From NCBI GenBank assembly GCA_026419655.1, contig JANZZA010000470.1, forward strand, positions 1-5,818: a stretch of 5,818 nucleotides of DNA, read 5' to 3'. Within the stretch, counting starts at the first letter, position 1. Each line of letters starts with the position of its first letter. Below the pieces are notes generated by a model, which saw only the letters and a program-made list of their open reading frames with translations, made no database searches and was not told where the DNA came from. Positions 1 to 5,818 of the stretch are shown piece after piece. This DNA comes from Armatimonadota bacterium. GTDB lineage: Bacteria; Armatimonadota; Zipacnadia; Zipacnadales; FEN-943. The position numbers were made by a program, and so were the translations under genes.

Positions 1-1
1 A

Positions 2-1498
2 TTTGCCCTGACCGTCCTGCAAGGCCTCATAAACCGACAGCAGCCACGCGTGTATATTATCCACACGCGCTACGACGCCCAGGACCGACAATGGCTGGAT
101 GAGCTTCGGGTTGAGGGTCTCAACACGCAGGACATCAACCCTGCCGAAGTATGGAAGAAATTCGGTGACCTGGCCAGGGGATACGTGGTTTACGACGCTG
201 CGGCGCTGGGAGAGATTGGTGCCTTTCGCGCCGACCGGCTTAACGTCACCAATATGGTACTGATGCTCTGTGCACTCAACGACGCGGTGCCCCTGGCGCT
301 TGGCGCCGACGAGACTCCGCCGCAAGACAAGCCAGTGATACTCGACACTCGGGGCCGCTGGAAGACACCGCTGGAGATGTACCAGTGGGCCTACGAAAAC
401 CTCTGGCCAAAGATGAACCACCACATCCTCGCGTCCCTGTATCCCGGCATCTTCTACCTCACCGACTACCTCGTACAGCACCGCATTTTTACCTTCTGGT
501 TCGGCAGCGACCGCACAGTGCGGGAGCAGCGGCTGCTGGAGAAAATCCTCGCCTCTACGCCGCCCAACACCCCAATCCTCGGCTGGTGGTTCTGCTGGAT
601 GCCAAACGTGCAGGACCCCAATTATGCGGCCGCCGACTGCGTTGGCGAGGGAGAAGGCGTGCGAATTGGGTCGGTGTATGGCAAGTTCCTCACCGTCTCG
701 CACGAGGCCACCAACCTCAGCGTCCACTCAGGTATGCCGCTGCTGGGCTATAAGCACAAGCCCATCTCAGCGCCGGCTGCTCTCGACCTGAGCAAGGTCT
801 ACTACACTTTCCTGCTTTCCGATGGGGACAATCTCGGCGAGGCGCTGATGATGAGGTTTCGGCCGAACTGGTGGGATACGCCTGAGCGAGGGAAGGTGCC
901 GATGGGCTGGAGCTTTGCCCCGGCGACGGCAGTGCTGGCGCCGCCGGTGCTCAACTATTATCTGCGCACGGCCACCGAGGCGGACTATCTCGTCGGCGGC
1001 CTGGGTATCGGGTACACGAACCCTGATGTTTATGCAACGGCCTACCCGCAGCAGCGGGACGCCATTTTCGCCGAATATGCACGGATGACGGCTGATTCCC
1101 TTGCGCACCTCGATAGCGGCGCGCTGTGGCTCATTGGCGGCTCACCAGAGAACATCAGGCGGTATGCCCAGGCCGGGGCGCCGCTGAGAACAATCTTTCC
1201 CGACTATGGCGCTGGAAAGAGACCGTACTCAGAGATTACCTATATGGACGCCAATGAGGTGGCAGTCTTCCGCGCAGCAACTAGCACGGGCGGGGATCTG
1301 GTCGAGCGGCTGGTGCAGGAGATAAAATCGGCCCATGACGGGCAGCGACCAGCCTTCCTGCACGTTTTTCTCATGAATTGGGAAGTGCGTCTGCCCCAAC
1401 TGCTTGAGGTCATGCAGCGCCTGGGGCCGGATTATGTGGCGGTACGGCCCGACGAGCTAGACCGGCTCTACCGTGAGTGGTTGAAAGAGAGTCGCTGA
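2..1498 (+). CDS. GxGYxYP-family putative glycoside hydrolase, 5' end missing
   Basis: The frame is open from base 2 to the TGA at 1496-1498, giving 498 visible residues. The first codons read FALTVLQGLINRQQPRVYI, which resembles the 'LQGLVNR..PRIY' segment near the N-terminus of GxGYxYP proteins. The GTG at 50 is therefore probably an internal valine codon and the true start lies off the window. Visible landmarks are SDGDN (visible residues 273-277) and the name-giving motif as GIGYTNP (335-341), with Asn in place of the second Tyr. The N-terminal part would match the GxGYxYP N-terminal domain and the rest the C-terminal putative hydrolase domain. The family is assigned as a putative glycoside hydrolase by fold; substrate and activity are unknown. 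Any signal peptide would lie outside the window. A URO-D-like gene follows on the same strand after a long spacer, so co-transcription is uncertain. Family call is fairly sure, function is not. Confidence 0.82.
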   Translation, partial: FALTVLQGLINRQQPRVYIIHTRYDAQDRQWLDELRVEGLNTQDINPAEVWKKFGDLARGYVVYDAAALGEIGAFRADRLNVTNMVLMLCALNDAVPLALGADETPPQDKPVILDTRGRWKTPLEMYQWAYENLWPKMNHHILASLYPGIFYLTDYLVQHRIFTFWFGSDRTVREQRLLEKILASTPPNTPILGWWFCWMPNVQDPNYAAADCVGEGEGVRIGSVYGKFLTVSHEATNLSVHSGMPLLGYKHKPISAPAALDLSKVYYTFLLSDGDNLGEALMMRFRPNWWDTPERGKVPMGWSFAPATAVLAPPVLNYYLRTATEADYLVGGLGIGYTNPDVYATAYPQQRDAIFAEYARMTADSLAHLDSGALWLIGGSPENIRRYAQAGAPLRTIFPDYGAGKRPYSEITYMDANEVAVFRAATSTGGDLVERLVQEIKSAHDGQRPAFLHVFLMNWEVRLPQLLEVMQRLGPDYVAVRPDELDRLYREWLKESR

Positions 1499-1780
1499 AT
1501 GCTGGTATTCCTCGGCACTATGGCCGCCTACTGGCCCGGGGGATGCTATTGCGCCTGCTGTAGCAAGAGCAAAAGAAGGCTTGGGAAGAAGCTCTGAGGT
1601 AGAACCCATCTGCAAAGGTCTTCCCAGGCGGGGGCATATTGGGGCAGGAATCCAGGCCCGCCCTGCGCAGTTCTCAGAAAATGCTGGTGCTCCCTGGCGG
1701 AGACGCGCGGAAACCACTGCGTGCGCTAAAAGGAGGGCGGCCGCTTTCTCCGCGGGGAGGACGAGAAAGTTTCGGAAAAG

Positions 1781-1820
1781 GGCCTGGGGAACAACCCCTT
1801 TCAAAGGGTTGCCCCCAGCC
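1781..1820. repeat. Long inverted repeat (strong potential hairpin)
   Basis: CTGGGG (1784-1789) pairs with CCCCAG (1813-1818), and CAACCC (1792-1797) pairs with GGGTTG (1806-1811). They are separated by a small AA/C internal loop, and the apical loop is CTTTCAAA. GG/CC at 1781-1782 and 1819-1820 can extend the stem past one bulged C. No T-run follows, so it is not a classical intrinsic terminator for plus-strand transcription. It ends 31 bases before the ribosome binding site of the URO-D-like gene, so it would lie in that gene's leader if transcription starts upstream. Confidence 0.65.
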
Positions 1821-1851
1821 AACAGGTTTCGCCGGGAGTTTGCTTGGTACG

Positions 1852-1859
1852 AAAGGAGG
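1852..1859 (+). promoter_or_regulatory. Shine-Dalgarno site deciding the URO-D-like start
   Basis: AAAGGAGG is a near-perfect ribosome binding site, 7 bases before the ATG at 1867. It favours that start over an in-frame upstream start at 1639, which would add 76 residues with no family resemblance. Confidence 0.85.
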
Positions 1860-1866
1860 CCCGAAT

Positions 1867-2952
1867 ATGAGTGGTTTCGTCGTTCCACTTGAGAAACCCC
1901 AGCCAGATTGCGAGCGCTTTATCCGTGCGCTACTGGGAGAAGAGGAGCCCGACCGCCCGCCCCTCGTGGAGTACATTGTGGACGGTTTCGTCATGCGGCC
2001 GTTAGTGACTGAACTTATGGGGCGCGAATGGGTTGACCCCGTGGACCGGCCCTCGATGGAGAAATACCTGGATAACTTCATTGAATTCTGGTACCGGATG
2101 GGCTACGACTTCGTACGGCTGGAAATCGGGATGCCCTTTGTGGAAAGAATGAACGTCATACAAGATGCGGCGCCCGGTTCCACGCAGATGCGCGGATGGG
2201 TTGACCAGCACCACGGCGCTATCCAGTCGTGGGAAGACTTCGAGAAGTACCCCTGGCCCGACCCGGAAGCTGTAGACCTATTCGCCCTGGAATACATCAA
2301 CGACCACATGCCCGACGGGATGGGCCTGATAACGTGCCATGGCGGCGGGCCGTACGAGCACCTGTCGCACATCATGTCCTACGAGGGCCTTTGCTACGCA
2401 CTGGTTGACCAGCCAGACCTGGTGGCGGCGGTCGCGGAGAAAATAGGCAGCCTCATGGAGGCATATTACCGGCGACTGTGCCAGTTGGACCGCCTCATAG
2501 CCCTTTTCCAGGGCGACGATATGGGTTTCCGCACAGCGACGCTAATTGCTCCTGAAGACCTCAAGCGCTTGACGCTGCCGTGGCATAAGCGCTTCCGCGA
2601 GATAGCTCACGGGCGCGGCGTGCCGTATTTTCTGCACTCGTGCGGCAACCTCGAAAAGATTATGGACCATCTCATCGAGGACGTGGGCATTGACGGCAAG
2701 CACTCCTTCGAGGACGCCATATTACCGGTGACTGAGGCTAAGCGCCGCTGGGGTGGTCAGATAGCAATCCTTGGCGGCATAGATGTTGACGTGCTGACGC
2801 GAGCGACGCCCGAAGAGCTACGCAAGTACGTGCGGCGCGTCGTTGACGAGTGCTCCCCGGGCGGCCGGTATGCTGTGGGGTCGGGCAACTCAATTCCGAG
2901 CTACGTGCCGGTGGAGAACTATCTTACGATGCTTGATGAAGCCTTGAGATGA
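1867..2952 (+). CDS. Uroporphyrinogen decarboxylase-fold protein (URO-D/methyltransferase-like)
   Basis: A 361-residue protein of about normal length for the URO-D superfamily, a TIM-barrel fold that includes HemE and the corrinoid methyltransferases MtaA/MtbA. The ATG at 1867 has an AAAGGAGG site 7 bases upstream. Landmarks are FQGDDMG (214-220), a segment resembling 'SPE.lr...LP..K' at about 227-241 (IAPEDLKRLTLPWHK), LHSCGN (256-261) with the H-x-C pair His257/Cys259 that binds zinc in MtaA-type enzymes, GGIDVD (303-308), and VGSGNSIPSYVPVENY (337-352). The HemE N-terminal MRQAGR-type motif is absent (the region reads DRPPLVEYIVDG), so it is unlikely to make coproporphyrinogen. Where MtaA-type enzymes have the last zinc cysteine, this protein has Asn341; Cys329 lies nearby and could substitute. 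The likely role is methyl transfer or demethylation of an unknown small molecule, by inference only. It may be separately transcribed from the upstream gene, and it faces atpG tail to tail. Confidence 0.88.
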   Translation: MSGFVVPLEKPQPDCERFIRALLGEEEPDRPPLVEYIVDGFVMRPLVTELMGREWVDPVDRPSMEKYLDNFIEFWYRMGYDFVRLEIGMPFVERMNVIQDAAPGSTQMRGWVDQHHGAIQSWEDFEKYPWPDPEAVDLFALEYINDHMPDGMGLITCHGGGPYEHLSHIMSYEGLCYALVDQPDLVAAVAEKIGSLMEAYYRRLCQLDRLIALFQGDDMGFRTATLIAPEDLKRLTLPWHKRFREIAHGRGVPYFLHSCGNLEKIMDHLIEDVGIDGKHSFEDAILPVTEAKRRWGGQIAILGGIDVDVLTRATPEELRKYVRRVVDECSPGGRYAVGSGNSIPSYVPVENYLTMLDEALR

Positions 2953-2965
2953 GGCGACGACTGTT

Positions 2966-2996
2966 CTGCGGGCAACTATTAGCTCGGCCCTCGCAG
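2966..2996. terminator. Weak hairpin between convergent genes, possible bidirectional terminator
   Basis: CTGCG (2966-2970) pairs with CGCAG (2992-2996), with two further G-C pairs after a bulge. It sits in the 78-base gap between the stop of the URO-D-like gene and the stop of atpG, where termination is expected for both. There is no T-run on either side and the loop is large, so the call rests mainly on position. Confidence 0.3.
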
Positions 2997-3030
2997 GGAA
3001 GGACTTCATCCATCGTCAGGCACAGGTCGT

Positions 3031-3903
3031 TCACTCGGCGGCGCCGGGGCCGCCTTGACGCAGGGACTCGGCACCAGCGACGACCTCCAGGATTTCCGTA
3101 GTTATTTCCTGCTGGCGCAGGCGATTGCGCAGACGAGTAAGGTACTCCGCTAGCTCTTCGGCATTGTCGGCGGCTGCGCCCATGGCGGTCATCCGGGCGG
3201 CCTGTTCTGCAGCAGCCGCCTCGACCACTATTGCCGCCAGGCGTGCTCGCACTGCCATCGGCAATGCCAGAGACACGAGTCTTTTCGGGTCAGGCTCGAA
3301 GATGGGCTGGCCTGGCGGAGGCAAGCCCGGTGGACGTCCTATCGGCAGAACTTGGACAAGTTTGGGGATGTTGTAAAGCATCGAGCGGAAGGGCGTGTAT
3401 ACCACGTAAACGCCATCGAAGTCGCCTCGGTCAAAGCCGGCAAGAATTGCCCCCGCCAGTGCAGTAGGAACCTGGCTAGCCTGACGGCCACCAAGAGCAG
3501 GTAACGCCCCGGCCAGCCCCACCTGACGCCGCTGCGCCCATCGTCGGGCCCTCTCCCCTACCGCAATGACCACCCCAGCTTTAATCTCTTCTAAGGCTGC
3601 CTCGGCCCGACGAAATACCAGCGAGTTATAGCTGCCACATAGCCCCTTGTCGCCAGCGACTACCACCAGGGCTGGCCGCTGCGGCGGCGCCTGAGACAAA
3701 TAGGGATGGTCTACTTCTGGCAGCGCCTGCACCAGCCGCTGCGTTAGTTCCAGCAGGTTGTCCCAGTAAGCATGACCTGCAGCCAGAGCTTGCTGGAACC
3801 GCCGCAGCCGCGCAGCGGCCACCATCTTCATAGCCCGCGTCAGTTGCCAGATATTATTGACTGTCCGCAGCTTGCGGCGGATCGTGCGAAGGTCCTCAGG
3901 CAA
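3031..3903 (-). CDS. atpG: ATP synthase F1 subunit gamma
   Basis: A 290-residue central-shaft subunit of the F1 motor, which couples rotation of the membrane c-ring to catalysis in the alpha3beta3 head; peripheral on the cytoplasmic membrane. The N-terminal helix has LTRAMKMVAAARLRR (21-35), the middle domain has VVAGDKGLCGSYN (81-93), and the C-terminal helix has the family signature AEQAARMTAMGAAADNA (232-248) followed by ITTEILEVVAGAESL (267-281). Length is normal, with a short Gly/Ala tail after the conserved end and a Pro-rich loop around 190-200. No chloroplast-type regulatory cysteine insert is seen. The start is TTG with AAGGAGA 7 bases upstream, and the N-terminus (MPEDLRTIRRKLRTV) fits the family. 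It lies downstream of atpA after an unusually long 151-base gap, and it is not followed by atpD: the next gene is convergent. Confidence 0.97.
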   Translation of the reverse strand: MPEDLRTIRRKLRTVNNIWQLTRAMKMVAAARLRRFQQALAAGHAYWDNLLELTQRLVQALPEVDHPYLSQAPPQRPALVVVAGDKGLCGSYNSLVFRRAEAALEEIKAGVVIAVGERARRWAQRRQVGLAGALPALGGRQASQVPTALAGAILAGFDRGDFDGVYVVYTPFRSMLYNIPKLVQVLPIGRPPGLPPPGQPIFEPDPKRLVSLALPMAVRARLAAIVVEAAAAEQAARMTAMGAAADNAEELAEYLTRLRNRLRQQEITTEILEVVAGAESLRQGGPGAAE

Positions 3904-3910
3904 GGACTGC

Positions 3911-3917
3911 TCTCCTT
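3911..3917 (-). promoter_or_regulatory. Shine-Dalgarno site of atpG
   Basis: On the minus strand this reads AAGGAGA, 7 bases before the TTG start at 3903-3901. Its strength supports use of the non-ATG start. Confidence 0.75.
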
Positions 3918-3921
3918 CACT

Positions 3922-3944
3922 CCAGGGAAGCAGCGGTTCCCAGG
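3922..3944. repeat. Inverted repeat just upstream of the atpG ribosome binding site
   Basis: CCAGGGAA (3922-3929) and TTCCCAGG (3937-3944) form an 8-base imperfect inverted repeat with one mismatch and a 7-base loop. On the minus-strand mRNA it would stand 4 bases before the atpG Shine-Dalgarno site, where a stem could affect translation or mark a processed end. Function is not shown. Confidence 0.45.
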
Positions 3945-4010
3945 ATATACGCTAGGGCGTCCCAATCCTGCCCTTGTGCGGTACCCTCTTTCGGCGTAAG
4001 TAAGCGCGCG

Positions 4011-4036
4011 GGCCTCCGGTAGCGTGCTCCGGTGCC
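4011..4036. repeat. Short hairpin downstream of atpA
   Basis: GGC (4011-4013) pairs with GCC (4034-4036), and CCGG (4016-4019) pairs with CCGG (4029-4032), with a small internal loop and a 9-base apical loop. CTCCGGT also occurs twice here as a direct repeat (4014-4020 and 4027-4033). It begins about 18 bases after the atpA stop in the direction of transcription, and no T-run follows. It could be an attenuator or a processing or stability stem, or chance in GC-rich DNA. Confidence 0.3.
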
Positions 4037-4054
4037 CCACGCGACAAGAAAATC

Positions 4055-5578
4055 TCACTGCGACTGCTCTCTAACCCAGTGTTCCTTGAACTCCTCGATG
4101 GCGGCGGCAAGCTTGCCGGCCGTTGCGTCGGAAAGCTCCAAAGTAGTCTCCATTTCACGCACGATGTCGGGGTGCCGCTCGCGGACGTACTTGATGAGCG
4201 CCGGGCAGAAAGGCCGCACGTGAGCGAGAGGCAAGGTATCCAAATGCCCGCGAACTCCGGCGAAAATCACGATGACCTGGTCCACTACAGGCATCGGCTC
4301 GTATTGCCCTTGGCGCAGAACATGCATCATCCGCTCGCCCCGCGCCAGTATCGCCTGTGTCTGGGCGTCTAGATCAGCCGCAAATTGGGCAAAGGCCGCG
4401 TACTCGCGATATGAAGACAAATCCAGGCGTAAGCTCTTGGCTACCGCACGCATAAGCTTGGTTTGCGCGGCACTTCCTACTCGCGAAACGCTCAAGCCCA
4501 CGTTCACAGCGGGCCGTTGGCCTTGAAAGAACAGGTCCGGCTCGAGGTAGATCTGGCCGTCCGTGATGGAGATGACGTTGGTAGGGATATAGGCCGAGTA
4601 ATCTCCTTCCTGGGTCTCGACAATGGGCAGGGCCGTAAGCGAGCCGCCACCCAGCTCATCGGAAAGCTTGGCCGCACGCTCCAGCAAGCGTGAGTGGAGG
4701 TTGAAGATGTCCCCCGGATACGCTTCGCGCCCCGGCGGCCGGCGCAGCAACAAGGACATCTGTCGGTAGGCCTGAGCGTGCTTGCTCAGGTCGTCATAGA
4801 CCACCAGGGCATGCCCGCCTGCGTCGCGTACCTCTTCCCCGATGGCACAGCCGGCATAGGGAGCAATGTATTGCATCGCTGCAGTATCGGAAGCCGTGGC
4901 GGCCACGATACACGTATAGTCCATGGCACCGTACTTTTCCAGCACGGCGGCGATACGGCGCACCGAGGACATTTTCTGCCCTATGGCCACGTAGATGCAA
5001 AACACGTCGGTGTCGCGCTGATTGATGATGGTATCTATGGCAATCGCCGTCTTCCCGGTCTGGCGGTCGCCGATAATAAGTTCGCGCTGGCCGCGGCCAA
5101 TGGGAATCATAGAGTCGAGGGCCTTCAGGCCAGTGTGGAGCGGCTCACGAACAGGCTGGCGGTGGATGACGCCGGGGGCCTTTACGTCAATGACGCGCTG
5201 CTTCTTTGCTCCCACCGGCCCCTTTCCGTCAAGGGGTTTGCCCAATGGGTCCACTACCCGGCCGAATACCTCCGGCCCAACATAAGTGGAGAGAATCCGA
5301 CCCGTGCATCGGGCCTGGTCGCCCTCTTTAATATGCTCCCCCGGGTCAAGAAGAACGCACCCCACGTTGTCTTCCTGCAGGTCCAGGGCAATGCCCATGA
5401 CATTTCCCGGAAACTCCACCAGCTCCGAGGCCATAACGCTGTCGAGACCGTAAACGCGCGCTATGCCATCTCCGACCTCGATAACAGTGCCTACAGTAGC
5501 TGTGTCAATCTCGGCGCGGAAGCGCTCAAGCTCACGCCGCATCACTTCGGTAACTTCATCGGGGCGATGAGACAACAA
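4055..5578 (-). CDS. atpA: ATP synthase F1 subunit alpha
   Basis: A 507-residue non-catalytic nucleotide-binding subunit of the F1 head, about the usual length. The N-terminus carries RPDEVTEVMRRELERF (5-20), the delta-subunit contact region, then the beta-barrel with VGDGIARVYGL (35-45). The Walker A motif is GDRQTGKT (170-177) with Lys176/Thr177, and the Walker B strand is ALVVYDDLSKHA (257-268). The alpha/beta signature is PAVNVGLSVS (356-365), and Arg366 in SRVGSAAQ corresponds to the arginine finger that reaches the catalytic site on beta. The C-terminal helical domain is intact. The chosen start is TTG at 5578; a second TTG at 5575 gives M-S-H-R-P-D-E, close to typical AtpA starts, and is about equally likely. 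The gene follows atpH by 8 bases, so they are surely co-transcribed. No missing key residue was found. Confidence 0.98.
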   Translation of the reverse strand: MLSHRPDEVTEVMRRELERFRAEIDTATVGTVIEVGDGIARVYGLDSVMASELVEFPGNVMGIALDLQEDNVGCVLLDPGEHIKEGDQARCTGRILSTYVGPEVFGRVVDPLGKPLDGKGPVGAKKQRVIDVKAPGVIHRQPVREPLHTGLKALDSMIPIGRGQRELIIGDRQTGKTAIAIDTIINQRDTDVFCIYVAIGQKMSSVRRIAAVLEKYGAMDYTCIVAATASDTAAMQYIAPYAGCAIGEEVRDAGGHALVVYDDLSKHAQAYRQMSLLLRRPPGREAYPGDIFNLHSRLLERAAKLSDELGGGSLTALPIVETQEGDYSAYIPTNVISITDGQIYLEPDLFFQGQRPAVNVGLSVSRVGSAAQTKLMRAVAKSLRLDLSSYREYAAFAQFAADLDAQTQAILARGERMMHVLRQGQYEPMPVVDQVIVIFAGVRGHLDTLPLAHVRPFCPALIKYVRERHPDIVREMETTLELSDATAGKLAAAIEEFKEHWVREQSQ

Positions 5579-5581
5579 GGC

Positions 5582-5588
5582 TCACCTC
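5582..5588 (-). promoter_or_regulatory. Shine-Dalgarno site of atpA, overlapping the atpH stop
   Basis: On the minus strand this reads GAGGTGA, 3 bases before the TTG at 5578 and 6 bases before the TTG at 5575. It overlaps the atpH TGA (5589-5587), an arrangement typical of translational coupling. The spacing slightly favours the second TTG. Confidence 0.65.
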
Positions 5589-5817
5589 ACTGGCCAGACC
5601 GGGCGGAACACAAAGGCGCAGACGCTAGTCGCTCGACCATAGCCGATAGCAAACTGCGTAGCGTAAAATCTATCACCCTGTCGCCGATCCGCAAGCTCAC
5701 ACCACCAAGGACTTCAGGACGCACCTGCTCTTCGAGCCGGACTCGCTGACCTGTCAGTCGCTCGCCAATCCGCATCAGGCGGCCACGCAACACATCAGAA
5801 AGCGGTGCCGCACTGAT
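5587..5817 (-). CDS. atpH: ATP synthase subunit delta, C-terminal part (gene runs off the window)
   Basis: The frame is open from the right edge to the TGA at 5589-5587 and shows the last 76 residues. The C-terminal domain of the delta (OSCP-like) stator subunit is recognisable: ISAAPLSDVLRGRLMRIGERLTGQ, a segment resembling V.LE..V.PE at RVRLEEQVRPEVLGG, then RIGDRVIDFTLRSLL. The usual family wording is RIGD.vIDgSvr..L; here FT replaces the common GS, a mild variation. Delta links the peripheral stalk (subunit b) to the top of the alpha3beta3 head. The GTG at 5793 is an internal codon, because coding similarity continues upstream of it. The position directly before atpA matches the canonical atpF-atpH-atpA order, so atpF is expected just beyond the window. 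Confidence 0.93.
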   Translation of the reverse strand: MSAAPLSDVLRGRLMRIGERLTGQRVRLEEQVRPEVLGGVSLRIGDRVIDFTLRSLLSAMVERLASAPLCSARSGQ

Positions 5818-5818
5818 C

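Larger units (their letters stand above)
1499..1866. other. Gene-free spacer with multiple inverted repeats, upstream of URO-D-like gene
   Basis: No convincing gene lies here; open frames on both strands give low-complexity Arg/Pro/Gly-rich products typical of GC-rich non-coding DNA. By eye it holds several potential stems: 1579-1589 with 1619-1629 (11 pairs including one G-T); 1644-1648 with 1662-1666; 1744-1750 with 1763-1769 (7 perfect pairs); and the strong 1781-1820 hairpin listed separately. It may be a structured 5' leader for the downstream gene, an intergenic repeat, or both. I looked for cobalamin riboswitch landmarks, because related methyltransferases use corrinoids, and did not find a convincing B12 box. 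No clear sigma-70 promoter was seen. Confidence 0.5.

Noticed and set aside
1499..1597. A 32-codon frame beginning ATG one base after the GxGYxYP stop, encoding a small peptide with a CYCACC cluster.
   Set aside because: The Shine-Dalgarno match is weak, the product resembles nothing recognisable, and such short frames are common by chance; it also runs into the inverted-repeat region.
1639..1866. N-terminal extension of the URO-D-like frame by 76 residues.
   Set aside because: The extension is Gly/Pro/Arg-rich, unlike the family, and the strong ribosome binding site at 1852-1859 points to ATG 1867.
1595..1866. Cobalamin riboswitch ahead of the URO-D-like gene.
   Set aside because: The conserved B12 box and the expected core sequence order were not found, though the region is structured.
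1581..2081. Overlapping frames on both strands across the spacer and the URO-D-like start.
   Set aside because: All give low-complexity products and overlap hairpins or the well-supported URO-D-like gene.
3944..3949. TATATC on the minus strand as a -10 element for a separate atpG promoter.
   Set aside because: No acceptable -35 element stands at 16-18 bases; a TTGGGA is only 10 bases upstream.
4694..5749. A 351-codon plus-strand frame opposite atpA and atpH.
   Set aside because: It is antisense to atpA, whose conserved motifs are unmistakable; it reflects codon bias in GC-rich DNA and its product shows no recognisable domain.

Overview
This is a GC-rich bacterial window with two convergent blocks. 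The left block (plus strand) has the 3' part of a GxGYxYP-type putative glycoside hydrolase gene, a 367-base spacer rich in inverted repeats, and a gene for a uroporphyrinogen-decarboxylase-fold (URO-D/corrinoid methyltransferase-like) protein. The right block (minus strand) is part of an F-type ATP synthase operon, read right to left: the 3' end of atpH (delta), complete atpA (alpha) and complete atpG (gamma).

Layout: 2-1498 GxGYxYP protein, cut by the left edge; 1499-1866 spacer with several potential hairpins; 1867-2952 URO-D-like protein with a strong ribosome binding site; 2953-3030 short convergent gap with a weak hairpin; 3031-3903 atpG; 3904-4054 gap with two short hairpins and no gene; 4055-5578 atpA; 5587-5817 atpH, cut by the right edge. 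No tRNA, rRNA, CRISPR array, transposase or phage gene was seen.

The ATP synthase genes encode stator (delta) and F1 (alpha, gamma) parts of the membrane ATPase. The usual downstream genes atpD (beta) and atpC (epsilon) do not follow atpG; a gene on the opposite strand does. The operon therefore appears split or reordered. The left block looks like an accessory carbohydrate or methyl-group metabolism segment, but neither substrate can be read from the sequence. No joint function between the two blocks is implied.

Organism: GxGYxYP proteins and many URO-D-like paralogues together recall environmental phyla such as Armatimonadota, Planctomycetota/Lentisphaerota or Chloroflexota. This is a weak inference, and the window has no marker that settles it. 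I found no clear evidence for a new multi-gene system. The best candidates for a second look are the structured spacer before the URO-D-like gene and the truncated or split atp operon.
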